Shown one piece after another: positions 1 through 5,401 of a stretch of DNA of 5,401 bases. The notes below the pieces were generated by a model. It made no database searches and had not been told where the DNA came from. It worked only from the letters and a program-made list of their open reading frames with translations. Origin of the DNA: Acholeplasmataceae bacterium. Lineage in GTDB: Bacteria; Bacillota; Negativicutes; Acidaminococcales; Acidaminococcaceae. The stretch is taken from positions 1 to 5,401 of the forward strand of contig JAAYAE010000277.1 of assembly GCA_012719555.1 (NCBI GenBank). The letters run 5' to 3'. Every line of letters starts with the position of its first letter. The stretch's first letter is position 1. Made by a program: the position numbers and the translations under genes.

Positions 1-909
1 GATATATATCCGTATCTATCTGATAGAATAGAAAAAAAATTAGGCAGTATGCAAGAAATTGAAAGCATCGCCGCAGAAAGTGATGTTGTTTTCATAGCTT
101 TACCACACGGACATGCTATGAAAATTTGTAAGGCATTACGTAATACTTCTACTAAGATAATTGATTTAGGCGGTGATTACCGCTTTAAAGATTATAAAGT
201 ATTTGAGGAATGGTATAATGTCAAGCACGAAGACCCTGAAGCACATGCAGTTTATGGTTTAACTGAATTATATCGTGATAAAGTAAAGGGTGCAAAGTTG
301 GTTGCTAATCCTGGATGTTATACAACCTGTGGTATTTTGGCTTTGGTTCCCATGTTAAAAGCAGGACTTATTGAGACCGGGGGAATTATTATAGATGCTA
401 AATCCGGCACTACCGGAGCTGGGAGAACTCTCAAAGCCGGAAGTATGTACTGTGCGGTTAATGAAAATTTTCACGCATACGGAGTAGGTACTCATCGTCA
501 TACTCCGGAAATAGAGCAGATTTATTCCGAGTTTGCTAAGACTCCTGTGGTGATTCAATTTACACCACACTTGCTCCCCGTAGATCGTGGAATTTTGGCT
601 ACTTGCTATGCTGATATTAAACCGGGAGTTACTAGCGAGCAAATAGACAGAGCATATAGAGATATGTATGAAGATGAGTTTTTTGTCCGCGTTAGGGGAC
701 AGGGGATTTGCCCGGAGATTAAAAATGTTAGAGCTTCTAACTATGTTGATCTGGGGTGGCAAATTGATATACGTACGAATCGTCTTATTGCTATGACAGT
801 TTTGGATAATTTAGTTAAAGGTGCAGCCGGGCAGGCGGTACAAAATATGAATGTAATGTTTGGTTTAAAAGAAAATACGGGACTTACTCAATTACCAATT
901 TATCCTTAA
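1..909 (+). CDS. argC: N-acetyl-gamma-glutamyl-phosphate reductase (5' end outside window)
   Basis: ArgC reduces N-acetylglutamyl-5-phosphate to N-acetylglutamate 5-semialdehyde with NADPH, the third step of arginine synthesis, in the cytoplasm. The frame is open from base 1 (DIYPYLSDRIEKK...), so the ATG at 49 is internal and the true start lies upstream. The family is usually about 345 residues and 302 are present, so roughly 40-45 N-terminal residues, including the GxTGYxG dinucleotide-binding loop, are missing. Visible motifs (window residue numbers) are ALPHG near 34-38, the catalytic cysteine in NPGCYTT (Cys106, TGT at 316-318), KSGTTGAGR near 134-142, and the HRHTPEI histidines near 165-167 expected to act with the cysteine. 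The C-terminal NLVKGAAGQAVQNMN stretch is typical. No internal stop or frameshift is seen. The TAA stop overlaps the argJ ribosome binding site, which implies co-transcription and probably translational coupling. Confidence 0.97.
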   Translation, partial: DIYPYLSDRIEKKLGSMQEIESIAAESDVVFIALPHGHAMKICKALRNTSTKIIDLGGDYRFKDYKVFEEWYNVKHEDPEAHAVYGLTELYRDKVKGAKLVANPGCYTTCGILALVPMLKAGLIETGGIIIDAKSGTTGAGRTLKAGSMYCAVNENFHAYGVGTHRHTPEIEQIYSEFAKTPVVIQFTPHLLPVDRGILATCYADIKPGVTSEQIDRAYRDMYEDEFFVRVRGQGICPEIKNVRASNYVDLGWQIDIRTNRLIAMTVLDNLVKGAAGQAVQNMNVMFGLKENTGLTQLPIYP

Positions 910-913
910 GGAG
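908..913 (+). promoter_or_regulatory. Ribosome binding site of argJ, overlapping the argC stop
   Basis: AAGGAG overlaps the argC TAA (907-909). Two consecutive ATG codons follow, at 919 (5-base spacer) and 922 (8-base spacer). The spacing slightly favours the second ATG, so the argJ start is uncertain by one codon. The overlap is the usual arrangement for translational coupling. Confidence 0.75.
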
Positions 914-918
914 TTGAA

Positions 919-2127
919 ATGATGAAGCAAATAGATGGATGGCTTACTGCACCTAAAGGCTTTGTAGCAGCCGGTGTAAAAGCAGGAATTAAGGCAAGTG
1001 GCAAGCATGATGTAGCGGTTATTATGAGTACGGTACCGGCAGCTACAGGTGCTGTTTTTACTCAAAATAAAATCTGTGCAGCTCCTGTTTTAATTAGCCG
1101 CGAAGTAAACAAAAGACCTGATGCTCAGGCTATAGTTGTAAATTCAGGCTGTGCAAATGCTTGTACCGGCGAGCAAGGGCTTGCAGATGCTAAGGCGATG
1201 CAGGAAATTACCGGTGAATATTTGGATATTGAACCGGAAAGTATTTTTGTTTGTTCTACCGGCGTTATTGGTCAATTTTTGCCCATGAGTAAAGTTAAAG
1301 ATGGTATTGCTGCTGCGGTGGCAAAGTTAAGTGTTAATGAAGGCGAGAGTGCGGCTCTTGCTATTCAAACAACAGATACATTTATAAAAAAAGTAGCTTA
1401 TGAATTCGAAATTGGTGGTAATACCGCTAAAATTGCAGGAATTGCTAAAGGCGCAGGGATGATTCATCCTAATATGGCTACAATGCTTACGTATATTACA
1501 ACAGATGCGGCAGTAGCTCCTGATCTTTTAAAACGAATGGTCAAGGCAGTGGCAGACAAATCTTTTAACATGGTGGTAGTCGATGGTGATACCAGCACTA
1601 ATGATAGTATGATAGTTTTAGCCAATGGTTTGGCAGAAAATGAAATAGTTTTTTCTGAAGAGCATCCTGATTATGAGACTCTTTATAAAGCGCTTTTGCA
1701 GACAGCGCAGGATCTAGCTAAAATGATTGCTCATGATGGTGAGGGCGCTACTAAATTTATGGAAGTTAACGTAATTGGGGCAGCAAGCTTTGCTGATGCG
1801 AAACTCGCAGCTATGGCCATTGCAAAATCACCTTTAGTGAAGACTGCTTTTTTTGGAGAAGATCCTAACTGGGGACGGATACTTTGTGCGGCAGGTTACA
1901 GCGGCGCGGCTATGGATGCTGCCCACACCAATCTTAGCATTGGAACTATACGTGTGGTTAAAAATGGTATGAATGTTAATGTGCCCTTAGCGGAATTAAA
2001 ACCTATCATGTCTGAGCATGATATTAGTATTACGGTGGATATGGCCGCGGGTACAGAAAAAGCTACAGTTTGGACATGCGACTTTAGTTATGATTATGTT
2101 AAAATAAATGGAGAATATCATACTTAA
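919..2127 (+). CDS. argJ: Glutamate N-acetyltransferase / ornithine acetyltransferase (ArgJ proenzyme)
   Basis: ArgJ transfers the acetyl group from N-acetylornithine to glutamate, releasing ornithine and regenerating N-acetylglutamate; bifunctional members also use acetyl-CoA. The 402 residues match the usual length of about 400. ArgJ enzymes are made as a precursor that cuts itself into alpha and beta chains before a conserved threonine. Here that site is in KGAGMIHPNMATML, between Ala187 and Thr188, with Thr188 becoming the nucleophile. Other family motifs are NSGCANACTG (75-84), STGVIG (113-118, oxyanion-hole region), DGDTSTNDS (222-230), DGEGATKF (273-280), DPNWGRI (315-321) and the C-terminal CDFSYDYVKINGEYHT. 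The start could be 919 or 922. Motifs alone do not separate the monofunctional from the bifunctional type. A cyclic pathway is implied, and no argE or argA is present in the window. Confidence 0.97.
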   Translation: MMKQIDGWLTAPKGFVAAGVKAGIKASGKHDVAVIMSTVPAATGAVFTQNKICAAPVLISREVNKRPDAQAIVVNSGCANACTGEQGLADAKAMQEITGEYLDIEPESIFVCSTGVIGQFLPMSKVKDGIAAAVAKLSVNEGESAALAIQTTDTFIKKVAYEFEIGGNTAKIAGIAKGAGMIHPNMATMLTYITTDAAVAPDLLKRMVKAVADKSFNMVVVDGDTSTNDSMIVLANGLAENEIVFSEEHPDYETLYKALLQTAQDLAKMIAHDGEGATKFMEVNVIGAASFADAKLAAMAIAKSPLVKTAFFGEDPNWGRILCAAGYSGAAMDAAHTNLSIGTIRVVKNGMNVNVPLAELKPIMSEHDISITVDMAAGTEKATVWTCDFSYDYVKINGEYHT

Positions 2128-2167
2128 AAATACTGCAGCTACTCTTCAATTTCTCAAATAGAATTTT

Positions 2168-2174
2168 AGGAGGT
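2168..2174 (+). promoter_or_regulatory. Ribosome binding site of argB
   Basis: AGGAGGT lies 7 bases before the ATG at 2182. This is a near-perfect anti-16S match and fixes the argB start. The rest of the 54-base gap after argJ shows no convincing promoter or terminator. Confidence 0.85.
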
Positions 2175-2181
2175 TACGATA

Positions 2182-3069
2182 ATGCAAATTAAAGGTGAAC
2201 AAATTAATACCTTGGTTGAAGCTTTGCCCTATTTACGTGATTTTAAAGGAAAGACAGTTGTTGTTAAATATGGTGGCAACGCCATGTTAAATGATGATAT
2301 TAAAAATAAAGTATTGCAAGATATTGTTTTCTTGCGATGCGCAGGGATGCGTCCTATAGTAGTTCATGGTGGTGGACCGGAAATTACAGCTATGTTACAA
2401 AAAGCGGGCAAACAAACACAGTTTATTAGTGGTTTGCGTGTAACAGATGCTGAAAGTGTCGGTTTGGCCGAAATGGCTTTGGTGGGGAAGATTAACACTG
2501 ATTTGGTGGCACGTCTTAACATTTTGGGCGGCAATGCGGTTGGTCTTAATGGCAAAGATGCTAACTTAATTCAAGCAAAAAAACATTTGGCCGACGTTTA
2601 TGAAAATGGAGAAGTTAATTTAGTGGATATTGGATATGTTGGTAATGTTGAACATATTAATACAGCTCTTATTAACGTTCTTTTAGATAACGATTTTATT
2701 CCGGTTATAGCGCCTACCGGTGTAGGAACCAATGGCGAAACCTATAATATTAATGCCGATAGTGTTGCCGGTGAAATTGCAGGAGCTTTGCAAGCAGAAA
2801 AGCTTTTAGTGTTAACTGATGTGAAGGGTATTTATTCAGATTATCGTGATGAGAGTTCTTTTATTTCCACTTTAACTTTTGAAAAAGCACAGGAACTCAT
2901 TGTTCGTGGTAAAATTGACGGCGGCATGATTCCCAAAGTAAAAGCATGTATTACAGCCCTAAGCGGTGGGGCTAAGAAAACTCATATAATTGATGGTCGC
3001 GAAGAACATTCTATCTTGTTAGAAATTTTTTCTGACGAGGGTGTTGGTACTGAAGTTGTAAAACAATAA
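2182..3069 (+). CDS. argB: Acetylglutamate kinase
   Basis: ArgB phosphorylates N-acetylglutamate with ATP to N-acetylglutamyl-5-phosphate. It belongs to the amino-acid kinase family and acts in the cytoplasm. Length is 295 residues, normal for the family. Motifs in order are KYGGNAM (29-35, phosphate-binding Lys and Gly-rich loop), VHGGGPEI (61-68), GLRVTD (84-89, substrate loop), GLNGKDANL (121-129), NINADSVAGEIA (189-200), LTDVKGIY (211-218, nucleotide site), GGMIPKV (247-253) and HIIDGREEHSILLEIF (268-283). The N-terminal stretch before KYGG (about 28 residues, with LVEALPYLRDFKGK) and His268, Glu281 and Gly287 resemble the arginine-inhibited hexameric enzymes rather than the shorter E. 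coli-type enzyme. Feedback inhibition by arginine is therefore likely, though this is inference. No lesion is seen. Confidence 0.97.
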   Translation: MQIKGEQINTLVEALPYLRDFKGKTVVVKYGGNAMLNDDIKNKVLQDIVFLRCAGMRPIVVHGGGPEITAMLQKAGKQTQFISGLRVTDAESVGLAEMALVGKINTDLVARLNILGGNAVGLNGKDANLIQAKKHLADVYENGEVNLVDIGYVGNVEHINTALINVLLDNDFIPVIAPTGVGTNGETYNINADSVAGEIAGALQAEKLLVLTDVKGIYSDYRDESSFISTLTFEKAQELIVRGKIDGGMIPKVKACITALSGGAKKTHIIDGREEHSILLEIFSDEGVGTEVVKQ

Positions 3070-3075
3070 CTGACT

Positions 3076-3113
3076 TTTGCTATAGCACAAGGTGATTTTT
3101 CAGTGCTTGCAAA
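3076..3113 (+). other. Imperfect stem-loop in the argB-argD spacer
   Basis: Three nested complementary blocks are visible: TTTGC (3076-3080) with GCAAA (3109-3113), AGCAC (3084-3088) with GTGCT (3103-3107), and TGA (3093-3095) with TCA (3100-3102), around a TTTT loop. Together they make 13 pairs, broken by a 3x1 internal loop and a 4-base AAGG bulge. No T-run follows, so it is not a standard intrinsic terminator. It begins 7 bases after the argB stop. It could protect or process the mRNA, modulate argD expression, or be chance. Confidence 0.4.
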
Positions 3114-3127
3114 TGAGCAAAAGGTGA
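3084..3127 (+). repeat. Short direct repeat, 12 bases with one mismatch
   Basis: AGCACAAGGTGA (3084-3095) recurs as AGCAAAAGGTGA (3116-3127), 32 bases later, with 11 of 12 bases identical. The first copy is part of the stem-loop at 3076-3113 and the second lies just after it. Such a short repeat may be chance. Confidence 0.35.
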
Positions 3128-3178
3128 CTTCCTATTTACGGTGGTCTTTGCAGCTGTCATAAAAATCTTTAAAAGAAT

Positions 3179-3185
3179 GAGGGGG
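3179..3185 (+). promoter_or_regulatory. Ribosome binding site that fixes the TTG start of argD
   Basis: GAGGGGG sits 7 bases before TTG at 3193. An in-frame TGA at 3178-3180 rules out any earlier start. There is no in-frame ATG until well inside the protein, at residue 142. The site therefore decides the TTG start. Confidence 0.8.
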
Positions 3186-3192
3186 TATAAAG

Positions 3193-4383
3193 TTGAATAC
3201 TAAAGAGATTATAGAACAAACAGATAAGTATTATCTACCTGTATTCGGTAGAAATCAAATTGCTTTAGATCATGGCAAAGGTTGCAAATTGTATGATGCA
3301 GAGGGCAGAGAATATACCGATTTTTTAGCAGGAATTGCCGTAAATGGTCTGGGACATGCTCATCCTGCTATAGTCAAGGCAATTAGTGATCAAGCTGGTA
3401 AGCTTATTCACAGCTCCAATCTTTACTATACAGAAATTCAGGCGAAGGCAGTTAAGGTGCTTAGTGAAGTATCTGGCTTTGAAAGGGTATTTTTGTGTAA
3501 TAGTGGAGCAGAGGCTAATGAAGGCGCCTTAAAATTGGCACGTAAATATGGAGTAGCTAAAAATCCTAAGAAATTTAAAATTATTTCTGCGGTACACTCT
3601 TTCCATGGTAGAACAATGGCTACGTTAACTGCAACGGGGCAAGATCATTATCATGAAGGTTTAAGTCCCTTGCCTGTTGGCTATGAATATGTACCTTACG
3701 GTGATATTGCTGCCTTAGAAAACGCGTTGGATGACGAAGTTTGCGGAGTTTTGCTGGAACCGATTCAAGGCGAAGGTGGAGTATATGTCCCAACTAATGA
3801 GTATTTACTTAAGGCAAGAGAACTTTGCGATAAGCATGATGCTTTATTGATGTTTGATGAAATTCAATCCGGTATTTGCAGAAGCGGTAAATGGTTTGCT
3901 TGGGAATATAGTGGAGCCCGTCCGGATGTAATGACTCTTGCTAAAGCCTTGGGTGGTGGTTTTCCAATGGGTGCCTTCGTAACTACTGAAAGATTGGCAC
4001 ATGTCTTTGCACCCGGGGACCATGGGACGACTTTTGGCGGCAACCCATTGTCTTGTGCTGCCGCATATGCGGCATTAACTACTATGCAAGAAATGAAATT
4101 AGACCAAATTGCTTCTGAAACAGGAGCCTATTTCAAATTAAAATTAGAAGAATTGCAAAAGCAATTCCCTGATAAAATCGTAGAAGTCCGCGGACGGGGT
4201 CTTATTTTAGGTATGGAACTTAGGTCGGCCGGTGCGCCAATTGTTAAGGGTTGTTTGGAACGGGGTATGATTATTAACTGCACAGCCGGCAATGTTATCA
4301 GGCTAGTACCACCACTAATTATAAGCAAAGAGGAAATAGATGCTTTAATGGTTGTCTTCAGAGAGGTCTTTGAAGAATTTTAA
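3193..4383 (+). CDS. argD: Acetylornithine aminotransferase (PLP-dependent)
   Basis: ArgD transaminates N-acetylglutamate 5-semialdehyde with glutamate to give N-acetylornithine. It is a class-III, fold-type-I PLP enzyme of the cytoplasm, and relatives can also serve in lysine synthesis (succinyl-diaminopimelate step). Length is 396 residues, as expected. Motifs in order are FLAGIAVNGLGHAHP (44-58), NSGAEANE (103-110, PLP phosphate contact), SFHGRT (136-141, ring-stacking aromatic), EPIQGEGG (189-196), FDEIQSG (221-227, Asp222 to the PLP ring nitrogen), TLAKALGGGFPMGA (248-261, Lys251 forming the Schiff base), GTTFGGNPLSCAAA (278-291) and LVPPLII (371-377). Translation starts at TTG. The gene follows argB after 123 bases, the longest internal gap of the operon, and is 20 bases from argF. 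Other class-III transaminases are similar, but the operon context supports ArgD strongly. Confidence 0.96.
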   Translation: MNTKEIIEQTDKYYLPVFGRNQIALDHGKGCKLYDAEGREYTDFLAGIAVNGLGHAHPAIVKAISDQAGKLIHSSNLYYTEIQAKAVKVLSEVSGFERVFLCNSGAEANEGALKLARKYGVAKNPKKFKIISAVHSFHGRTMATLTATGQDHYHEGLSPLPVGYEYVPYGDIAALENALDDEVCGVLLEPIQGEGGVYVPTNEYLLKARELCDKHDALLMFDEIQSGICRSGKWFAWEYSGARPDVMTLAKALGGGFPMGAFVTTERLAHVFAPGDHGTTFGGNPLSCAAAYAALTTMQEMKLDQIASETGAYFKLKLEELQKQFPDKIVEVRGRGLILGMELRSAGAPIVKGCLERGMIINCTAGNVIRLVPPLIISKEEIDALMVVFREVFEEF

Positions 4384-4403
4384 CGGAGTGAGAGGCATAG
4401 CGT

Positions 4404-4844
4404 ATGGGATTGAAGAATAAAGACTTAATATCAATTCACGATTTATCGGTGGGGGAAGTTGCTACAATTTTGGATGTAGCAACGAAGTTGAAGCGCAAAC
4501 AAAAAAATGGCGAGGAACATGAATACCTAAAAGGAAAAACTCTAGCTATGATTTTTTCCAAGGCCTCAACCAGAACTAGGGTTTCTTTTGAAACAGGGTT
4601 TCATCAGCTGGGTGGACATCCTATATATTTAAATGATTCTACTTCTCAAGTTGGACGTGGGGAACCTGTACGGGATACGGCAAGAGTCCTTTCACGTTTT
4701 GTTGACGGTATTATGATTAGGACTTTTTCACATGATTCTGTTATAGAAATGGCTAAATATGCTACAGTTCCTGTTATTAATGGCTTGACGGATCTTTTAC
4801 ATCCTTGCCAAGCACTAACGGATTTGTTTACTATTCAAGAATAA
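4404..4844 (+). CDS. argF: ArgF N-terminal fragment (carbamoyl phosphate domain)
   Basis: This is the 146-residue product if translation ends at the internal TAA. It covers the carbamoyl phosphate-binding domain: KTLAMIFSKASTRTRVSFE (45-63), the GRGEPVRDTARVLSRFVD loop (84-101) and HPCQALTDLFTIQE (133-146). It lacks the ornithine loop and the catalytic cysteine, so it should be inactive alone. In solved transcarbamoylases this domain makes the trimer contacts, so the fragment might still fold, which is inference. It is well placed for translation, 20 bases after argD. Confidence 0.7.
   Translation: MGLKNKDLISIHDLSVGEVATILDVATKLKRKQKNGEEHEYLKGKTLAMIFSKASTRTRVSFETGFHQLGGHPIYLNDSTSQVGRGEPVRDTARVLSRFVDGIMIRTFSHDSVIEMAKYATVPVINGLTDLLHPCQALTDLFTIQE
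4842..4844 (+). other. Premature in-frame TAA stop within argF (codon 147)
   Basis: GAA-TAA-AAA-GAA interrupts argF. All four complete or partial upstream genes (argC, argJ, argB, argD) and argF itself also end with TAA at normal family lengths, so TAA is a real stop in this genome and reassignment is not plausible. The site lies in a short A-rich run (4843-4847), where a read error is also possible. Confidence 0.9.
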
Positions 4845-4879
4845 AAAGAAATTTTAAAGGGCAGAAAACTAGTCTATGT

Positions 4880-4885
4880 AGGAGA
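4880..4885 (+). promoter_or_regulatory. Internal Shine-Dalgarno-like site before a possible restart in argF
   Basis: AGGAGA lies 10 bases before ATG 4896, downstream of the premature stop. It falls within codons for the conserved VGDGNN stretch, so it may be a coding coincidence. If used, ribosomes ending at 4844 could restart about 50 bases on. Confidence 0.3.
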
Positions 4886-4895
4886 CGGGAATAAC

Positions 4896-5345
4896 ATGGC
4901 ACACTCCTTGATGTTCGCCGCCGCAAAAGTTGGGATGAACATGGTATGTGCGTCTCCCAAAGGCTATCAACCAAACCCGCAAATTGTGCAACAGGCACAG
5001 GAAGATGCCTTGCAAACAGGGTGCACCATTAATGTGGAGGAAGATTTGTTTAAAGCAGCCAAGGGTGCTGATGTCCTCTATACTGATGTGTGGACGTCAA
5101 TGGGGGAAGAAGCGGAAAAATCCATACGGCAGAAAGCTTTGGGCGGGTATCAAATTAACAAAGAGCTTTTGGCAGTAGCCAGGCCTGATGCCATAGTACT
5201 TCATTGTTTGCCGGCCCATCGTGGAGAAGAAATAACGGAAGATGTTATAGAAGGTACGCAATCCGCGGTTTTTGATCAAGCAGAAAATCGTTTGCATGTA
5301 CAAAAAGCAATCATGGCACTCTTAATGAGTGATGAATCCTTGTAA
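4896..5345 (+). CDS. argF: ArgF C-terminal fragment (ornithine domain)
   Basis: This is a 149-residue open frame from ATG 4896, in the same frame as the first part. It holds DVWTSMGEE (64-72) and HCLPAHRGEE (103-112), the ornithine-binding loop and catalytic cysteine of OTCase, plus the C-terminal helix that packs back on the first domain. Starting here drops the 17 codons between the stop and the ATG, including KLVYVGDGNN, the first beta strand of the ornithine domain, so a restarted product would probably be unstable. Translation as a separate protein is uncertain. Confidence 0.5.
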   Translation: MAHSLMFAAAKVGMNMVCASPKGYQPNPQIVQQAQEDALQTGCTINVEEDLFKAAKGADVLYTDVWTSMGEEAEKSIRQKALGGYQINKELLAVARPDAIVLHCLPAHRGEEITEDVIEGTQSAVFDQAENRLHVQKAIMALLMSDESL

Positions 5346-5347
5346 AA

Positions 5348-5387
5348 ACAAAATGTTATTATAGCTAGAGCTAAATTTTCATTTTGT
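5348..5387 (+). terminator. Inverted repeat after argF, weak terminator candidate
   Basis: ACAAAATG (5348-5355) and CATTTTGT (5380-5387) are perfect 8-bp complements. A smaller inverted repeat, TAGC/GCTA (5362-5365 and 5370-5373), sits inside. It begins 3 bases after the argF stop, where an operon-end hairpin is expected. The stem is AT-rich, the span between the arms is 24 bases and only short T-runs follow, so termination strength is doubtful. Confidence 0.35.
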
Positions 5388-5400
5388 ATAAATATTTTGC
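5383..5400 (+). promoter_or_regulatory. Possible half-conserved ArgR (ARG) box
   Basis: TTTGTATAAATATTTTGC fits the left half and centre of the known ARG-box pattern TNTGNATWWWWATNCANA but fails in the right half (T for C, T for A). ArgR/AhrC boxes control arginine genes in many bacteria. Here it would lie ahead of whatever gene follows the window. AT-rich spacer DNA gives such matches often. Confidence 0.2.
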
Positions 5401-5401
5401 A

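Larger units (their letters stand above)
4404..5345 (+). pseudogene. argF: Ornithine carbamoyltransferase, interrupted by one in-frame stop
   Basis: ArgF joins carbamoyl phosphate and ornithine to give citrulline. The reading frame from ATG 4404 to TAA 5343-5345 is 313 codons before the stop, a normal length for the family, and is broken only by TAA at codon 147 (4842-4844). Motifs on both sides are intact: STRTR (55-59, carbamoyl phosphate), HPCQ (133-136), DGNN just before codon 165, DVWTSMG (228-234, ornithine loop) and HCLPAHRGEE (267-276, catalytic Cys). The stop replaces one residue in a stretch that in relatives reads roughly E-K-K-G-x-L-K-G, so it looks like a point change (for example AAA, CAA or GAA to TAA) and not a frameshift. 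The start has AGAGG at 4391-4395, 8 bases upstream. The rest is undamaged, so the event is recent, an error, or tolerated. Whether the gene is functional cannot be told from sequence. Confidence 0.85.

Noticed and set aside
49..51. ATG 49 as the argC start
   Set aside because: The frame is open to base 1 and upstream residues (DIYPYLSDRIEKK) fit ArgC, so it is an internal Met.
355..762. A 135-residue open frame on the minus strand inside argC
   Set aside because: It lies wholly opposite a well-supported gene, has no recognisable motif and has low-complexity, shadow-like composition.
3113..3127. Mini-ORF ATG AGC AAA AGG TGA (MSKR) as an arginine leader peptide
   Set aside because: It has one Arg codon, no properly spaced ribosome binding site and no attenuator following. 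It is most likely chance.
3070..3192. T-box riboswitch or arginine attenuator ahead of argD
   Set aside because: Only a loose GGTGG is present, without the T-box core or a terminator with a T-run, and the spacer is too short for a full T-box.
3177..3203. Eight-codon ORF overlapping the argD start
   Set aside because: It has no ribosome binding site of its own and its codons are the argD ribosome binding site itself.
4842..4844. TAA recoded as an amino acid (reassigned code, selenocysteine or pyrrolysine)
   Set aside because: TAA ends all five genes at normal lengths. Selenocysteine uses TGA and pyrrolysine TAG. No recoding signal is visible.
4830..4900. Frameshift or insertion as the cause of the argF break
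   Set aside because: Upstream and downstream parts share one frame, and the spacing between TIQE and LKG fits the family, so a single codon substitution explains it.
4948..5303. Other-frame open frames over the second half of argF on both strands
   Set aside because: They overlap conserved OTCase codons and their translations show no domain. They are shadows.

Overview
The window is a compact arginine-biosynthesis operon, all on the + strand, in the order argC-argJ-argB-argD-argF. It covers the acetylated-ornithine route from N-acetylglutamate to citrulline. The cluster order, moderate GC (roughly 40% where counted by hand), strong AGGAGG-type ribosome binding sites and a TTG start point to a Firmicutes-type bacterium. 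The protein style, for example the MAHSLMFAAAKVGMNMV stretch of ArgF, suggests the Negativicutes (Phascolarctobacterium/Acidaminococcus-like). That placement is an impression from sequence style, not a database result.

Layout: argC (1-909) enters from the left edge without its start. argJ (919-2127) follows after 9 bases, with its ribosome binding site overlapping the argC stop. argB (2182-3069) follows a 54-base gap. A 123-base spacer (3070-3192) holds an imperfect stem-loop and a short direct repeat. argD (3193-4383) starts at TTG. argF (4404-5345) follows after 20 bases. The last 56 bases hold a perfect 8-bp inverted repeat and a possible half-conserved ArgR box. No stretch over 300 bases lacks a gene.

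How the genes work together: ArgB phosphorylates N-acetylglutamate, ArgC reduces the acyl phosphate to the semialdehyde, and ArgD transaminates it to N-acetylornithine. ArgJ moves the acetyl group back to glutamate, releasing ornithine, and ArgF carbamoylates ornithine to citrulline. argG, argH and carAB are not in the window. ArgB carries the C-terminal residues associated with arginine-feedback-sensitive enzymes, which fits a cyclic, ArgJ-based pathway.

The main anomaly is argF. A single in-frame TAA (4842-4844) splits an otherwise intact ornithine carbamoyltransferase of normal length at the junction between its two domains. Both halves keep all expected motifs and the same reading frame. 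The choices are a recent nonsense mutation, a sequence error, or a two-piece or readthrough gene. I see no wholly novel system here; the rest is a conventional arginine operon.
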